Below, piece by piece: positions 40,468-53,591 of a stretch of 64,000 nucleotides of DNA (positions are counted from its first letter, which is position 1; every line of letters begins with the position of its first letter). The stretch spans positions 1 to 64,000 of the forward strand of contig NZ_CACRUY010000029.1 of assembly GCF_902652685.1 (NCBI RefSeq). The letters run 5' to 3'. The DNA comes from Mycobacterium sp. Marseille-P9652. Lineage in GTDB: Bacteria > Actinomycetota > Actinomycetes > Mycobacteriales > Mycobacteriaceae. Made by a program: the position numbers and the translations under genes. A model generated the notes under the pieces. It did no database searches, was not told the DNA's origin, and worked only from the letters and a program-made list of their open reading frames with translations.

Positions 40468-41068
40468 GACGTACTCCTCGTTGTGTCTCGCTCAGCCAAC
40501 CGGCCGCGCACGCGCTTTCGAGCGGGTCGGCCGGAGATGGTTCTTGCTCGCTGGCCGGCGCGGTCCCCGGAACAATGCCCTAGGTCGCAGCCGCATCGCC
40601 TACTTTCGGGCGACTGTTTGAGGGTACTGACGCGCCCTCGCCGGGTCAAACCTGGCCTGCGGCAACGCACCCGCTCGCCTAGGCTGGGAATGTTCGCGGT
40701 CCGCGCCGCCCCACCGGGAAGCCCGCCCGCGCCGTGAGTCAAACCGGGGCCCAAGTGACCCTAAACAACTCGATTGGAATGCAGCAGAACTGTTGGCAGC
40801 CGCACGGAAAACTGTTAGCTTCTGCCAAGGTCGTTTTAGACTGGAACGGCGCTCGACAACGAAGCGAGGATGGCGGATCGACTAGCTGCGTAGACGACCT
40901 CAACGGGTTTTCTTCAGCACGGAGATCGCGTGCCGTCGCCGATAGGTTGCGGCTCGCTTTACGATCATCCTGTCCACACCTGTGCATAACTATGTGGACA
41001 GTTGCTTTGTCGTCCGGCGTCTTTTGTACTTTTGACCCGGGACGAGTGAGAACCAGGGGGATGCGTCG
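40468..41068. promoter_or_regulatory. rpmH-dnaA intergenic region: divergent promoters and DnaA boxes
   Basis: This 601-bp region has no gene and drives rpmH leftward and dnaA rightward. A TAGACT box at 40837-40842 could be a -10 element for dnaA. Close to dnaA, three DnaA-box-like 9-mers cluster: CTGTCCACA (40970-40978), the complement of TTATGCACA (40981-40989) and the complement of CTGTCCACA (40993-41001). This implies autoregulation by DnaA or a role in the origin. Confidence 0.75.
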
Positions 41069-42589
41069 TTGACCGATGACCCCGGTTCCGGCTTCAGCAC
41101 CGTCTGGAACGCCGTCGTGTCCGAACTCAACGGTGACGCGGGCGCGGACGGCGCCTCCGCCAACCGCACGACCCTCATCACGCCGCTGACCCCGCAGCAG
41201 CGGGCCTGGCTCAATCTCGTTCAGCCGCTGACCATCGTCGAGGGGTTCGCGCTGCTGTCGGTGCCGAGCAGCTTCGTGCAGAACGAGATCGAACGTCACC
41301 TGCGCGCGCCGATCACCGACGCCCTCAGCCGACGACTCGGCCAGCAGATCCAGCTCGGCGTGCGCATCGCCCCACCCGCGGAAGACGCCGACGACATCCC
41401 CTTCACGCCAACGGCCGACGGTGTTCCGGAGGCCATCGCCGACGACGACTCCGGGATCGAGCTCGACGACGGTGAGGAGAACGGCGAGGCCGCCGCGGAC
41501 AGCTGGCCGCATTACTTCACCGATCGCGCGCGCAGCGCCGATCCCGTCGTCACCCTCGGGGCCAGCCTGAACCGCCGCTACACCTTCGACACCTTCGTCA
41601 TCGGCGCCTCCAACCGGTTCGCCCATGCCGCGGCCCTGGCGATCGCCGAGGCCCCGGCCCGCGCCTACAACCCCCTCTTCATCTGGGGTGAATCCGGCCT
41701 GGGCAAGACCCACCTTTTACACGCGGCCGGCAACTACGCCCAGCGGCTGTTCCCCGGCATGCGGGTCAAGTACGTCTCGACCGAGGAATTCACGAACGAC
41801 TTCATCAACTCGCTGCGCGACGACCGCAAAGTCGCCTTCAAGCGCAGCTACCGCGACGTCGACGTGCTGCTCGTCGACGACATCCAGTTCATCGAGGGCA
41901 AGGAAGGTATTCAGGAGGAGTTCTTCCATACCTTCAACACGCTGCACAACGCCAACAAGCAGATCGTCATCTCCTCGGACAGGCCGCCCAAGCAACTCGC
42001 CACGCTGGAAGACCGGTTGAGGACGCGATTCGAGTGGGGCCTGATCACCGACGTGCAGCCGCCCGAGCTCGAGACGCGCATCGCCATCCTGCGCAAGAAG
42101 GCTCAGATGGAGCGGCTGGCGGTGCCCGACGATGTACTGGAACTCATCGCGAGCAGCATCGAGCGCAACATCCGCGAGCTCGAGGGCGCCCTCATCCGGG
42201 TCACCGCATTCGCGTCGTTGAACAAGACCCCGATCGACAAGTCACTCGCGGAGATCGTGTTGCGCGACCTCATCGCCGACGCGAGCACCATGCAGATCAG
42301 CGCGGCGACGATCATGGCCGCCACCGCGGAGTACTTCGACACCACCGTGGAGGAACTACGCGGACCGGGCAAGACGCGGGCGCTGGCGCAATCGCGGCAG
42401 ATCGCCATGTACCTGTGTCGCGAGCTGACCGACCTGTCGCTGCCCAAGATCGGCCAGGCGTTCGGCCGTGACCACACGACGGTGATGTACGCGCAGCGAA
42501 AGATCCTGTCCGAGATGGCGGAGCGCCGTGAGGTCTTCGATCACGTCAAGGAACTCACCACGCGCATCCGTCAGCGTTCCAAGCGCTGA
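41069..42589 (+). CDS. dnaA: Chromosomal replication initiator DnaA
   Basis: This 506-aa AAA+ initiator opens oriC. Domain I is residues ~1-90 ([46 protein letters not shown]). Domain II is an acidic linker (~105-150). Domain III has Walker [10 protein letters not shown] (~207) and Walker [10 protein letters not shown] (~266). Domain IV has the DNA-binding signature [14 protein letters not shown] near residue 470. The start is TTG at 41069 after an AGGGGG ribosome site, as in M. tuberculosis; the nearby ATG at 41061 opens a frame that stops at once. Matches Rv0001. Confidence 0.98.
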   Translation: MTDDPGSGFSTVWNAVVSELNGDAGADGASANRTTLITPLTPQQRAWLNLVQPLTIVEGFALLSVPSSFVQNEIERHLRAPITDALSRRLGQQIQLGVRIAPPAEDADDIPFTPTADGVPEAIADDDSGIELDDGEENGEAAADSWPHYFTDRARSADPVVTLGASLNRRYTFDTFVIGASNRFAHAAALAIAEAPARAYNPLFIWGESGLGKTHLLHAAGNYAQRLFPGMRVKYVSTEEFTNDFINSLRDDRKVAFKRSYRDVDVLLVDDIQFIEGKEGIQEEFFHTFNTLHNANKQIVISSDRPPKQLATLEDRLRTRFEWGLITDVQPPELETRIAILRKKAQMERLAVPDDVLELIASSIERNIRELEGALIRVTAFASLNKTPIDKSLAEIVLRDLIADASTMQISAATIMAATAEYFDTTVEELRGPGKTRALAQSRQIAMYLCRELTDLSLPKIGQAFGRDHTTVMYAQRKILSEMAERREVFDHVKELTTRIRQRSKR

Positions 42590-43122
42590 GGTTCTGTAGT
42601 CCCCTCCCCCGCTTCACGGCGGCCGTCGCGCGCGTCCCGACGGCCGATATCGGGCGAATGACGCTTGCGCGCCAACTTTTTTCCGAAAAACTTCTCACAC
42701 CCCTGTCACAGCAGTCACACCCCGGCCCTGTGCGCAGCGCTGTGCACAAGGCGGTCACACATCCGTGGAATAACCACACGGACGTGCACAACGGGCCGTC
42801 ATCCCCAGCGGCCCGAACACCGACGCCCGGTTGTCCACGCAAGCATCCACAAGGCACCAAACCCCCGAGCAGCACCGGAACCCAACTGTCCCCAACATGC
42901 ACAGCCCTTATTACTGTTACTGAGATATCTTCGTCTCTTCCTCTTTGAAATACGGCGTTGGGGACGATCCGTGGAGGCGGCTGCGCGACGCCGTCGCTGA
43001 CGCGACTTGTCGGCCTGCTCGATTAGCTTTCAAGATGGCCTCAGAAGCTCTACGGTTGTTCTTCGACCACCGTTGCGGAGGTTGGTCAATGAATCACGAA
43101 GCTTGGCAGGTGAAGGGACGCT
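42590..43122. other. oriC: Origin of replication oriC (dnaA-dnaN intergenic region)
   Basis: These 533 bp without a gene are the position of oriC in mycobacteria. Degenerate DnaA boxes are visible: complement of TTGTGCACA at 42741-42749, complement of TTGTGCACG at 42783-42791, TTGTCCACG at 42831-42839 and GCATCCACA at 42843-42851. An unusually A+T-rich segment follows at about 42907-42953, a candidate unwinding element. The part next to dnaN should also contain the dnaN promoter, but I see no clear boxes. Confidence 0.88.
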
Positions 43123-44322
43123 ATGGACGTGGCGACGACAACGGCTGGCCTCACCGACTTGAAGTTTCGCCTCGTGCGCGAGTCCTTCGCGGACGCGGTG
43201 TCGTGGGTGGCGCGCAACCTACCGACCAGGCCGGCGGTTCCCGTGCTCTCGGGGGTTTTGTTGTCCGGCACGGACGAGGGCCTGACGATCTCGGGTTTCG
43301 ACTACGAGGTTTCCGCCGAGGCGCAGGTCGCTGCTGAAATTGCTTCTCCTGGAAGCGTTTTGGTTTCCGGCCGGCTGTTGTCCGACATCACGCGCGCGTT
43401 GCCGAACAAGCCGGTCGACTTCTACGTGGACGGCAACCGCGTCGCCCTGACCTGCGGCAGCGCGAGGTTTTCGCTGCCGACGATGGCCGTCGAGGATTAC
43501 CCGACGCTGCCCGCGCTGCCCGAAGAGACCGGGACGCTGCCGTCGGACCTGTTCGCCGAGGCGATCAGCCAGGTGGCGGTAGCGGCCGGCCGGGACGACA
43601 CCCTGCCCATGCTGACCGGGATCCGCGTCGAGATCTCCGGCGACACCGTCGTTTTGGCCGCGACCGACAGGTTCCGCCTGGCGGTTCGTGAGCTGACGTG
43701 GTCGGCCTCGTCGTCCGACATCGAGGCCGCCGTGCTGGTGCCGGCCAAGACACTCGCCGAGGCGGCCCGCGCCGGCACCGACGGGTCGGAGGTTCGCCTG
43801 TCGTTGGGCGCCGGCACGGGGGTCGGCAAAGAGGGCCTGCTGGGCATCAGCGGCAATGGCAAGCGCAGCACGACGCGGCTGCTCGACGCGGAGTTCCCGA
43901 AATTCCGCCAGTTGCTGCCGGCCGAGCACACCGCGGTCGCGACCATCAACGTGGCCGAGTTGACCGAGGCGATCAAGCTGGTGGCGCTGGTGGCCGACCG
44001 CGGCGCCCAGGTGCGCATGGAATTCGGTGACGGCATGCTGCGGCTGTCCGCGGGCGCCGACGACGTGGGACGGGCCGAGGAAGACCTTGCGGTGGACTTC
44101 GTCGGTGAACCGCTGACCATCGCGTTCAACCCGACGTATCTCACTGACGGGCTGGCCTCGGTGCATTCCGACCGCGTGTCGTTCGGCTTCACCACTCCGG
44201 GCAAGCCGGCGTTGCTGCGGCCGGCGTCCGACGAGGACGCGCCGCCCTCCGGGAGCGGGCCGTTCTCGGCACTGCCGACGGACTACGTCTACCTGTTGAT
44301 GCCCGTTCGGTTGCCCGGATAG
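43123..44322 (+). CDS. dnaN: DNA polymerase III beta sliding clamp
   Basis: This 399-aa ring-forming clamp has three repeated domains. Domain 1 starts [35 protein letters not shown]. The peptide-binding pocket of domain 3 ends with the characteristic C-terminal [12 protein letters not shown]. The clamp tethers the polymerase and many repair proteins to DNA. The ATG at 43123 follows a GGAC-type site. recF begins at the base immediately after its stop, forming the dnaN-recF-dciA operon. Matches Rv0002. Confidence 0.97.
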   Translation: MDVATTTAGLTDLKFRLVRESFADAVSWVARNLPTRPAVPVLSGVLLSGTDEGLTISGFDYEVSAEAQVAAEIASPGSVLVSGRLLSDITRALPNKPVDFYVDGNRVALTCGSARFSLPTMAVEDYPTLPALPEETGTLPSDLFAEAISQVAVAAGRDDTLPMLTGIRVEISGDTVVLAATDRFRLAVRELTWSASSSDIEAAVLVPAKTLAEAARAGTDGSEVRLSLGAGTGVGKEGLLGISGNGKRSTTRLLDAEFPKFRQLLPAEHTAVATINVAELTEAIKLVALVADRGAQVRMEFGDGMLRLSAGADDVGRAEEDLAVDFVGEPLTIAFNPTYLTDGLASVHSDRVSFGFTTPGKPALLRPASDEDAPPSGSGPFSALPTDYVYLLMPVRLPG

Positions 44323-45468
44323 GTGTACGTCCGGCATTTGGGACTGCGTGATTTCCGGTCCTGGGCACACGCCGACCTCGAATTGGAGCCGGGCCGGACG
44401 GTGTTCGTCGGGCCGAACGGCTTCGGGAAGACGAATCTCGTTGAGGCGCTGTGGTATACGACCACGCTTGGCTCACACCGGGTGGGTACCGACGCGCCGC
44501 TGATCCGCGCCGGCACCGCCCGGGCGGTGGTTTCCACCATCGTGGTCAACGAGGGGCGGGAGTGCGCGGTCGATCTCGAGATCGCGGCGGGACGGGCCAA
44601 CAAGGCCCGGCTGAACCGCTCGCCGGTGCGGGGCACGCGCGAGGTGGTCGGCGTGCTGCGCGCCGTGCTGTTCGCTCCTGAAGACCTGGCGCTGGTGCGC
44701 GGCGATCCCGCGGATCGGCGCCGCTACCTCGACGATCTCGCGACCGTGCGCCGGCCCGCGATCGCCGGCGTGCGTGCGGATTACGACAGGGTCCTGCGTC
44801 AGCGCACCGCGCTGCTGAAGTCGATCTCGGGGGTGCGGCACCGCGCCGACCCGAGCGCCCTGGACACCCTGGACGTGTGGGATGGCCGGTTGGCCGAGCA
44901 CGGCGCCGAACTGATGGCGGCCCGCCTCGATCTGGTGAACGAGTTGGCGCCCGAGGTGGAGAAGGCCTACCAGTTGCTGGCCCCCGGGTCGCGGCCCGCG
45001 GCCATCGTCTACCGGCCCAGCCTCGGCGCCGAGTTGGAGGGTGGTGATCGCGAGTTTCTGGAGGCCGCCCTGCTGGCCGCGTTGTCGTCGCGGCGCGAGG
45101 CCGAACTCGAACGGGGAATGTGCTTGGTCGGCCCGCATCGCGACGATCTGGAATTGCGGCTCGGTGATCAACCCGCCAAAGGCTTTGCCAGCCATGGCGA
45201 ATCGTGGTCCTTCGCGGTGGCGCTGCGGCTGGCCGCCTACGAGTTGTTGCGTGCGGAGGGCAGTGAGCCGGTGTTGCTGCTCGACGACGTGTTCGCCGAA
45301 CTCGATGCCGCGCGCCGGCGCGCCCTGGCCACGGTGGCCGAATCCGCCGAGCAGGTGCTGGTGACGGCGGCGGTCGAAGAGGACATTCCGGAGGGTTGGG
45401 CTGCCAAGAAGGTGCACATTGACTTGCGCGACGATGACACCGGGCGGATCTCGGTGGTGCGATCGTGA
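44323..45468 (+). CDS. recF: DNA replication and repair protein RecF
   Basis: This 381-aa ABC-type ATPase loads RecA at single-strand gaps. Walker A is [14 protein letters not shown] (about residues 30-43). The signature-like [13 protein letters not shown] and Walker [14 protein letters not shown] lie near the C-terminus. The GTG start directly abuts the dnaN TAG stop, and its own stop overlaps the next gene as GTGA. Matches Rv0003. Confidence 0.96.
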   Translation: MYVRHLGLRDFRSWAHADLELEPGRTVFVGPNGFGKTNLVEALWYTTTLGSHRVGTDAPLIRAGTARAVVSTIVVNEGRECAVDLEIAAGRANKARLNRSPVRGTREVVGVLRAVLFAPEDLALVRGDPADRRRYLDDLATVRRPAIAGVRADYDRVLRQRTALLKSISGVRHRADPSALDTLDVWDGRLAEHGAELMAARLDLVNELAPEVEKAYQLLAPGSRPAAIVYRPSLGAELEGGDREFLEAALLAALSSRREAELERGMCLVGPHRDDLELRLGDQPAKGFASHGESWSFAVALRLAAYELLRAEGSEPVLLLDDVFAELDAARRRALATVAESAEQVLVTAAVEEDIPEGWAAKKVHIDLRDDDTGRISVVRS

Positions 45469-46016
45469 CCGGAGCCGACGGCGAAAAGCCCAATCTGCCA
45501 AGCGGATTGACCGGCATCGACCTGGTTCGCCGCACGCTCGAGGAGGCGCGGGCGGCGGCCCGCGCTCAAGGCAAGGACGCGGGACGCGGTATGGCGGTGC
45601 CGTCTGCCCCGCGCCGGGTCGCTGGACAGCGCAGGAGCTGGTCGGGGCCCGGGCCCGATACCCGGGATCCCCAACCCTTGGGGAGGGTGGCGCGTGACCT
45701 CGCCAAGAAGCGTGGCTGGTCGGGCCGGGTGGCCGAAGGGACGGTGCTGGGCCAATGGGCGTTGGTGGTGGGCCACCAGATCGCCGACCACGCGACGCCG
45801 ACCGGGCTGAACGAGGGTGTGCTCAGCGTGGCCGCCGAGTCGACGGCCTGGGCCACGCAGTTGCGGATGGTCCAGGCGCAGCTGCTGGCCAAGATCGCCG
45901 CGGCGGTGGGCAACGGCGTGGTGACCTCCCTGAAGATCACCGGACCGGCGGCGCCGTCGTGGCGCAAGGGGCCCCGCCACATCGCCGGCCGCGGTCCGCG
46001 CGACACCTACGGCTAG
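45465..46016 (+). CDS. dciA: DciA-type helicase-loading protein (DUF721, Rv0004)
   Basis: This 183-aa protein has a disordered N-terminus of ~75 residues and a DUF721 domain. The domain covers [32 protein letters not shown] and then [22 protein letters not shown]. DciA proteins act as loaders or recruiters of the replicative helicase DnaB in bacteria without DnaC. The gene overlaps recF by four bases in the origin operon. A hairpin 45-60 bp past its end may terminate the operon. Corresponds to Rv0004. Confidence 0.9.
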   Translation: MTGADGEKPNLPSGLTGIDLVRRTLEEARAAARAQGKDAGRGMAVPSAPRRVAGQRRSWSGPGPDTRDPQPLGRVARDLAKKRGWSGRVAEGTVLGQWALVVGHQIADHATPTGLNEGVLSVAAESTAWATQLRMVQAQLLAKIAAAVGNGVVTSLKITGPAAPSWRKGPRHIAGRGPRDTYG

Positions 46017-46059
46017 TCCCGGCGGGGTCCGATCATCCCCAGACGGGCGTTCGTCAACA

Positions 46060-46076
46060 GGCGGCTCAGAGCCGCC
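46060..46076 (+). terminator. Hairpin after the dnaN-recF-dciA operon
   Basis: GGCGGCT (46060-46066), a three-base loop and AGCCGCC (46070-46076) form a perfect 7-bp GC stem 44 bp after the dciA stop. No T-run follows, so this would be a mycobacterial tailless terminator or simply a transcript-end hairpin. Confidence 0.4.
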
Positions 46077-46154
46077 AGAACGAAACGGACCGGCGCGACT
46101 AGCGTCAGGACCCACCCGGAATAAAAATATTGTGCGCACGGCGCAGTTAGCTAG

Positions 46155-48281
<2,127 letters not shown>

Positions 48282-48289
48282 GGACATAA

Positions 48290-51200
48290 ATGACTGACAC
48301 CACGCTGCCGCCGGGCGACGAGGCCGGCGACCGGATCGAGCCGGTCGACATCCAGCAGGAGATGCAGCGCAGCTACATCGACTACGCGATGAGCGTGATC
48401 GTGGGCCGCGCGCTGCCGGAGGTGCGCGACGGCCTTAAGCCCGTGCACCGCCGCGTGCTGTACGCGATGTACGACTCGGGGTTCCGCCCGGATCGCAGCC
48501 ACGCCAAGTCCGCCCGCTCGGTCGCCGAGACCATGGGCAACTACCACCCGCACGGTGACGCCTCGATCTACGACACCCTGGTGCGCATGGCGCAGCCGTG
48601 GTCGCTGCGCTACCCGCTGGTCGACGGGCAGGGCAACTTCGGCTCCCCGGGCAACGATCCGCCGGCGGCGATGCGCTACTGCGTAACCGGTGATGCATTG
48701 GTGCGGTTGCCTTTGGGGCAGTCCGTGCGGATCAAGGACGTCGTTGGCAACGTCCAGCCGAACTCTGACAACGCCGTTGAACTAAAAGTGCTTGATCGCC
48801 ATGGGAACCCGGTGGTGGCTGACCGCCTGTTCCACTCAGGCGAGCATCAGACATACACCGTGCGCACGGCAGACGGGTACGAGGTGACCGGCACCGCCAA
48901 CCACCCTCTGCTGTGCCTAGTCGACGTCGGCGGCGTGCCCACGCTTCTGTGGAAACTGATTGAAGAAATCCGGCCCGATGACTACGTCGTCCTGCAGCGC
49001 ACGCCACCGATGGAACTCGGAACGGCGGACTGGTACGACGCCATGGAAGCGCTGCTGCTCGGAGCATTCATCAGCGAGGGATTCGCATCCCAGACTCGAG
49101 CAGGGTTCAACAACGTTGACCGCGACTACTTCAACATCGTTGTGGGTGCTTACGACGCCGTAGTCGGAGGCCGACGCTATATCTCCTCTCGCACGATCGC
49201 GTCCGGCTCCCTGCTGCATGAACTGGACGTTCAAAATCTCCGCGATTTCAAGAAGACCCGACTCGGCGACTTGTGCGGTCAGCGGTCAGCAAACAAAGCT
49301 GTCCCGGATTGGTTATGGCAAGGTTCCGCCCCAGTCAAGCGAGCGTTCCTGCAGGCGCTGTTCGAAGGTGACGGATCCTGCTCGCTATTGCCGCGAAACA
49401 CGATCCAGATTTCTTACTCGACTCGTAGCGAGCGATTGGCGGCGGACGTGCAGCAGATGCTGCTCGAGCTGGGCGTCGTGTCGAAGCGCTATCGACATGC
49501 GGTCGGCGAACACAAGGTCGTCATCACTAATCGCGCGCAAGCTGAACTGTTCGCACGCCAAATCGGCTTTGGCGGCGCCAAGCAGGCCAAGCTGACGAGC
49601 ATTCTGGGTGCCCTGCCGACCTGTGCTGGTAGGGACAGCGACCATGTTCCCGGTTTAGCGGCGTTCGTCCGCAAACATGCGGGTGGACGGTGGGCCGATC
49701 GTGACTGGCTCAATCGTCACAACATCGACCGCATCCAACGGTGGCGCACACGTGGCGTCGAAATCCTGTCGCACATTGCTGATCCCGACGTCCGCGCCAT
49801 AGCGACCGACCTCACCGACGGGCGTTTCTACTACGCGCGCGTCGCCTCAGTTACGGAAGCCGGTGTCCAGTCCGTCTACAGCCTGCGTGTCGACACGGAC
49901 GACCACGCGTTCCTGACCAACGGGTTCGTCAGCCACAACACCGAAGCGCGGCTGACTCCCCTGGCCATGGAGATGCTCCGCGAAATCGATGAGGAGACAG
50001 TCGATTTCATCCCGAACTACGACGGCCGGGTGCAAGAGCCGACCGTGCTGCCGAGCCGGTTCCCCAACCTGCTGGCCAACGGTTCCGGCGGTATCGCGGT
50101 GGGCATGGCCACCAACATCCCGCCCCACAACCTGCGAGAGCTCGCCGAGGCCGTCTTCTGGTGCCTGGAGAACCACGAGGCCGACGAGGAAGCCACCCTG
50201 GCCGCGGTGATGGAACGGGTCAAGGGCCCGGACTTCCCCACGCACGGACTGATCGTGGGGACGCAGGGCATCTCCGACGCCTACAAGACGGGCCGCGGCT
50301 CCATCCGGATGCGCGGAGTCGTTGAGGTGGAAGAGGATTCGCGCGGCCGCACGTCGCTGGTCATCACCGAGCTGCCGTATCAGGTGAACCACGACAACTT
50401 CATCACCTCGATCGCCGAGCAGGTCCGCGACGGCCGGCTGGCCGGGATCGCCAACATCGAGGACCAGTCCAGCGACCGCGTCGGCCTGCGCATCGTCGTC
50501 GAGATCAAGCGCGACGCGGTGGCCAAGGTGGTGCTGAACAACCTCTACAAACACACCCAGCTGCAGACCAGCTTCGGCGCGAACATGCTGTCCATCGTCG
50601 ACGGCGTTCCGCGCACCCTGCGGCTGGATCAGATGATCCGCTACTACGTCGAGCACCAACTCGACGTCATCGTGCGGCGCACCACGTATCGGCTGCGCAA
50701 GGCCAACGAGCGCGCGCACATCTTGCGCGGCCTGGTCAAGGCGCTCGACGCGCTCGACGAGGTCATCGCTCTCATCCGGGCGTCGGAGACCGTTGACATC
50801 GCCCGCACGGGATTGATCGAGCTGCTCGACATCGACGAGATCCAGGCCCAGGCCATCCTCGACATGCAGCTGCGCCGCCTCGCGGCCCTCGAGCGCCAAC
50901 GCATCGTCGACGACCTGGCCAAGATCGAGGCCGAAATCGCCGATCTGGAAGACATTTTGGCGACGCCGGAGCGCCAGCGCGGCATCGTGCGCGACGAGCT
51001 CGCCGAGATCGTCGACAAGCACGGCGACGACCGCCGCACCCGCATCGTTGCGGCCGACGGCGAGGTGAGCGACGAGGACCTGATCGCCCGCGAGGACGTC
51101 GTCGTCACCATCACCGAGACCGGCTACGCCAAGCGCACCAAGACCGACCTCTACCGCAGCCAGAAGCGCGGCGGCAAGGGCGTGCAGGGCGCGGGGCTCA

Positions 51201-52060
51201 AGCAGGACGACATCGTGGCGCATTTCTTCGTGTCGTCCACTCACGACTGGATCCTGTTCTTCACCACCCAGGGGCGGGTCTATCGCGCGAAGGCGTACGA
51301 GCTTCCGGAAGCGTCGCGCACCGCGCGCGGTCAGCACGTCGCCAACCTGCTGGCCTTCCAGCCCGAGGAGCGCATCGCGCAGGTCATCCAGATCCGCGGC
51401 TACGAGGACGCCCCGTATCTGGTGCTGGCCACGAAGAACGGCTTGGTCAAGAAGTCGAAACTGACCGACTTCGATTCGAACCGGTCCGGGGGGATCGTCG
51501 CGATCAACCTGCGCGACAACGATGAGCTCGTCGGCGCGGTGTTGTGCTCGTCCGACGACGACCTGTTGCTGGTGTCAGCGAACGGGCAGTCGATCCGCTT
51601 CTCGGCGACCGACGAGGCGTTGCGGCCGATGGGCCGGGCCACCTCCGGCGTGCAGGGCATGCGATTCAACGCCGACGACCGGCTGCTGTCGCTGAACGTC
51701 GTTCGCGAGGGCACCTACCTGCTCGTGGCGACGTCCGGTGGTTACGCCAAGCGCACCGCGATCGAGGAGTACCCGGTGCAGGGGCGCGGCGGCAAGGGCG
51801 TACTCACGGTGATGTACGACCGCCGGCGCGGCCGCCTGGTCGGGGCGTTGATCGTCGACGACGACTCCGAGTTGTACGCCATCACGTCCGGCGGCGGCGT
51901 CATCCGTACGGCCGCGCGCCAGGTGCGCAAGGCCGGACGGCAGACCAAGGGCGTCCGGCTGATGAACCTGGGCGACGGCGACAACCTGCTGGCGATCGCG
52001 CGCAACGCGGAAGAAAACGCGGACGAGGTCGTCGGGAATGAGGACGGCGCCGAGTCGTGA
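48290..52060 (+). CDS. gyrA: DNA gyrase subunit A precursor containing an intein
   Basis: This 1256-aa precursor yields an 836-aa mature GyrA after protein splicing. Residues 1-130 hold the start of the winged-helix region and the quinolone-resistance region [12 protein letters not shown] (Ala91, Asp95, Thr96; H37Rv numbers 90, 94, 95), which looks fluoroquinolone-susceptible. They end at the catalytic Tyr130. The intein occupies 131-550. The rest carries the coiled coil and the C-terminal DNA-wrapping domain with the GyrA box QKRGGKG. Without splicing the active-site Tyr would be cut off from its context, so splicing is essential. Matches Rv0006. Confidence 0.98.
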   Translation: MTDTTLPPGDEAGDRIEPVDIQQEMQRSYIDYAMSVIVGRALPEVRDGLKPVHRRVLYAMYDSGFRPDRSHAKSARSVAETMGNYHPHGDASIYDTLVRMAQPWSLRYPLVDGQGNFGSPGNDPPAAMRYCVTGDALVRLPLGQSVRIKDVVGNVQPNSDNAVELKVLDRHGNPVVADRLFHSGEHQTYTVRTADGYEVTGTANHPLLCLVDVGGVPTLLWKLIEEIRPDDYVVLQRTPPMELGTADWYDAMEALLLGAFISEGFASQTRAGFNNVDRDYFNIVVGAYDAVVGGRRYISSRTIASGSLLHELDVQNLRDFKKTRLGDLCGQRSANKAVPDWLWQGSAPVKRAFLQALFEGDGSCSLLPRNTIQISYSTRSERLAADVQQMLLELGVVSKRYRHAVGEHKVVITNRAQAELFARQIGFGGAKQAKLTSILGALPTCAGRDSDHVPGLAAFVRKHAGGRWADRDWLNRHNIDRIQRWRTRGVEILSHIADPDVRAIATDLTDGRFYYARVASVTEAGVQSVYSLRVDTDDHAFLTNGFVSHNTEARLTPLAMEMLREIDEETVDFIPNYDGRVQEPTVLPSRFPNLLANGSGGIAVGMATNIPPHNLRELAEAVFWCLENHEADEEATLAAVMERVKGPDFPTHGLIVGTQGISDAYKTGRGSIRMRGVVEVEEDSRGRTSLVITELPYQVNHDNFITSIAEQVRDGRLAGIANIEDQSSDRVGLRIVVEIKRDAVAKVVLNNLYKHTQLQTSFGANMLSIVDGVPRTLRLDQMIRYYVEHQLDVIVRRTTYRLRKANERAHILRGLVKALDALDEVIALIRASETVDIARTGLIELLDIDEIQAQAILDMQLRRLAALERQRIVDDLAKIEAEIADLEDILATPERQRGIVRDELAEIVDKHGDDRRTRIVAADGEVSDEDLIAREDVVVTITETGYAKRTKTDLYRSQKRGGKGVQGAGLKQDDIVAHFFVSSTHDWILFFTTQGRVYRAKAYELPEASRTARGQHVANLLAFQPEERIAQVIQIRGYEDAPYLVLATKNGLVKKSKLTDFDSNRSGGIVAINLRDNDELVGAVLCSSDDDLLLVSANGQSIRFSATDEALRPMGRATSGVQGMRFNADDRLLSLNVVREGTYLLVATSGGYAKRTAIEEYPVQGRGGKGVLTVMYDRRRGRLVGALIVDDDSELYAITSGGGVIRTAARQVRKAGRQTKGVRLMNLGDGDNLLAIARNAEENADEVVGNEDGAES
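48680..49939 (+). mobile_element. GyrA intein with LAGLIDADG homing endonuclease domain
   Basis: This in-frame 420-codon intein is inserted exactly between catalytic Tyr130 and the next extein residue Thr. Splicing blocks are complete: Cys1 in [11 protein letters not shown], block [10 protein letters not shown] with its Thr and His, block [15 protein letters not shown], and the C-terminal His-Asn followed by Thr(+1). Between them lie two LAGLIDADG-type motifs with their acidic residues kept: [11 protein letters not shown] and [10 protein letters not shown], so the homing nuclease may be active. Codon use is visibly less G+C-biased than in the exteins. Same length and site as the M. leprae GyrA intein. 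Confidence 0.96.
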
Positions 52061-52198
52061 CCGGCACCCGCCGGGTAACGATGCGGGCAAGCGGTGGCCA
52101 GGCCGGTGCCAGGGGCAACTAGACTCAGCCCGACTGGACACATGACTGCCACCGCCGGGCGGCCTCGCAGGACTGTGCAGGAGGAGTAAGGAGCCGGG

Positions 52199-53059
52199 GT
52201 GACCTCACCGAACGAGCCGGGCGCCCCCAGGGCGGGCGACGGCCATAACGGGGACGGTTCGGCCGATCGTTCCGGCGCACACCGGGCGGCGCCCGCGTCG
52301 GGCGGCCGCGTCCAGGAGTCCGGCGAGTCGCCGCAGTGGCAGGGCGGCGCCCCGCGTGGCCCGCAGCCCACGCCCCGGCAGCCGGATCCCCAGCCCGGAG
52401 CGCGCCCACCAGCCGGCGCCGACGCCCGGCTGAACCGCTTCATCTCCGGCAGCGCCGCACCCGGAAAGAACCCGCCGCACGACCCGGCGCCGGGCCGCAA
52501 CGACGGTCCGCCGGCGGAGGCCTACGCCAGCGAGCTGCCCGACCTGTCCGGACCCATCCCCCGCGTTTCCCAGCGCAAGCCCGCCGCGGAGCGCGGCACG
52601 GAGACTTCCGGCGCGTCCGGCTCGGGCCGTCCGGCGGCCGCCACCGAGGACAGGGAGAGCCGGGAGAATCGCGTGCACGTGACACGCCGCACCCGGGGGC
52701 CCGTCCGCGCCAGCATGCAGATCCGCCGGATCGACCCCTGGAGCACGTTGAAGGTGTCGCTGCTGCTTTCGGTGGCGTTGTTCTTCGTGTGGATGATCGC
52801 GGTGGCGTTCCTCTACCTGGTGCTCGGCGGCATGGGCGTGTGGGCGAAGCTGAACAGCAACGTCGGCGACCTCCTGAACAACACCAGCGGCAGCAGCGGC
52901 GAACTGATCTCGACGAGCACGATCTTCGGCGGCGCGGTGCTGATCGGGTTGGTCAACATCGTTTTGCTGACGGCGATGGCGACCGTCGCCGCGTTCGTCT
53001 ACAACCTGACCACCGATCTCATCGGCGGCATCGAGGTGACGCTGGCCGACCGGGATTAG
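52199..53059 (+). CDS. DUF3566 membrane protein (Rv0007 type)
   Basis: This 286-aa protein has a long disordered Pro/Gly/Arg-rich N-terminus (~1-160). A DUF3566 region follows with [21 protein letters not shown] and two membrane helices ([20 protein letters not shown] and [20 protein letters not shown]). The tail [21 protein letters not shown] is strongly conserved. The GTG at 52199 follows a run of GGAGG-like sequence. It lies downstream of gyrA as in all mycobacteria, before tRNA-Ile. In M. tuberculosis related proteins are linked to the division and elongation machinery. Corresponds to Rv0007. Confidence 0.9.
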   Translation: MTSPNEPGAPRAGDGHNGDGSADRSGAHRAAPASGGRVQESGESPQWQGGAPRGPQPTPRQPDPQPGARPPAGADARLNRFISGSAAPGKNPPHDPAPGRNDGPPAEAYASELPDLSGPIPRVSQRKPAAERGTETSGASGSGRPAAATEDRESRENRVHVTRRTRGPVRASMQIRRIDPWSTLKVSLLLSVALFFVWMIAVAFLYLVLGGMGVWAKLNSNVGDLLNNTSGSSGELISTSTIFGGAVLIGLVNIVLLTAMATVAAFVYNLTTDLIGGIEVTLADRD

Positions 53060-53136
53060 CCCGGGCCGATCACCGCGGTTTTGGGGGTAGGGCGCCCGGT
53101 GCGGTAATCTCGTCGCTCGGCCGTGCGCGCGCGTAC

Positions 53137-53210
53137 GGGCCTATAGCTCAGGCGGTTAGAGCGCTTCGCTGATAACGAAGAGGTCGGAGGTTCGAGTCCT
53201 CCTAGGCCCA
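53137..53210 (+). tRNA. ileT: tRNA-Ile (anticodon GAT)
   Basis: The 74-nt cloverleaf has acceptor arms GGGCCTA and TAGGCCC with discriminator A. The anticodon loop CTGATAA carries GAT at 53171-53173, and the T arm is GGAGG TTCGAGT CCTCC. CCA is not encoded, so PcnA must add it. It sits after the Rv0007-type gene as in M. tuberculosis. Confidence 0.97.
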
Positions 53211-53215
53211 CAACC

Positions 53216-53359
53216 ATGTGCCCGTCAAGACGTTGCGTCAGACTCGCGGCCCCGCTGGCACTGATCGCCGTCGCGGCGGCGGTGGTGTGGTCGCGGCGCG
53301 GCATCGAGGTCTGGCACGTGGCCGTGGACGAGCCACCCGCGCACGACGAGGGGCCTTAG
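53216..53359 (+). CDS. Tiny DLW-39-like membrane-associated protein
   Basis: A 47-codon frame sits in the space between tRNA-Ile and tRNA-Ala, with its TAG stop inside the first ten bases of tRNA-Ala. The product has a basic start (MCPSRRCVRLA), one hydrophobic stretch (APLALIAVAAAVVWSRR) and a tail IEVWHVAVDEPPAHDEG. Size, location between these tRNAs and the hydrophobic-then-acidic layout match the DLW-39 family of Actinobacteria, whose Asp-Leu-Trp here reads Glu-Val-Trp. No ribosome site is evident. Function unknown. Confidence 0.5.
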   Translation: MCPSRRCVRLAAPLALIAVAAAVVWSRRGIEVWHVAVDEPPAHDEGP

Positions 53360-53422
53360 CTCAGTTGGTAGAGCACCGCCTTTGCAAGGCGGGTGTCAGG
53401 GGTTCGATTCCCCTAGGCTCCA
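53350..53422 (+). tRNA. alaT: tRNA-Ala (anticodon TGC)
   Basis: The 73-nt cloverleaf has acceptor strand GGGGCCT pairing with AGGCTCC, giving the G3-U70 wobble that identifies alanine tRNAs. The anticodon loop TTTGCAA has TGC at 53383-53385. CCA is not encoded. Its first ten bases overlap the end of the DLW-39-like frame. Confidence 0.97.
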
Positions 53423-53458
53423 CAAATTTCACCTTCCACGCCGCATGCGTCGAGACTG

Positions 53459-53518
53459 CGCTCAGCGCGCGATTTCGCGGATTTTCTCGATCTGTGCGCA
53501 GAGTCGGGGCGCTGAGCG
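53459..53518. repeat. Inverted repeat downstream of tRNA-Ala
   Basis: CGCTCAGCGC (53459-53468) and its exact complement GCGCTGAGCG (53509-53518) are separated by 40 bp. Inside lies a smaller palindrome GCGATTTCGC. The element could fold into a branched RNA, act as a terminator, or mark the edge of the inserted AraC-glyoxalase block. Confidence 0.4.
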
Positions 53519-53591
53519 CGGGCTCGATGCGAGAAGGCCAAGTACTGCGCGGCCGCGTCCGGGATAAAGACCGTGCGGCTAACGTGGAAAT

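Noticed and set aside
49847-51337. 496-codon minus-strand frame opposite gyrA
   Set aside because: Shadow of gyrA codon bias; no ribosome site or recognisable domain.
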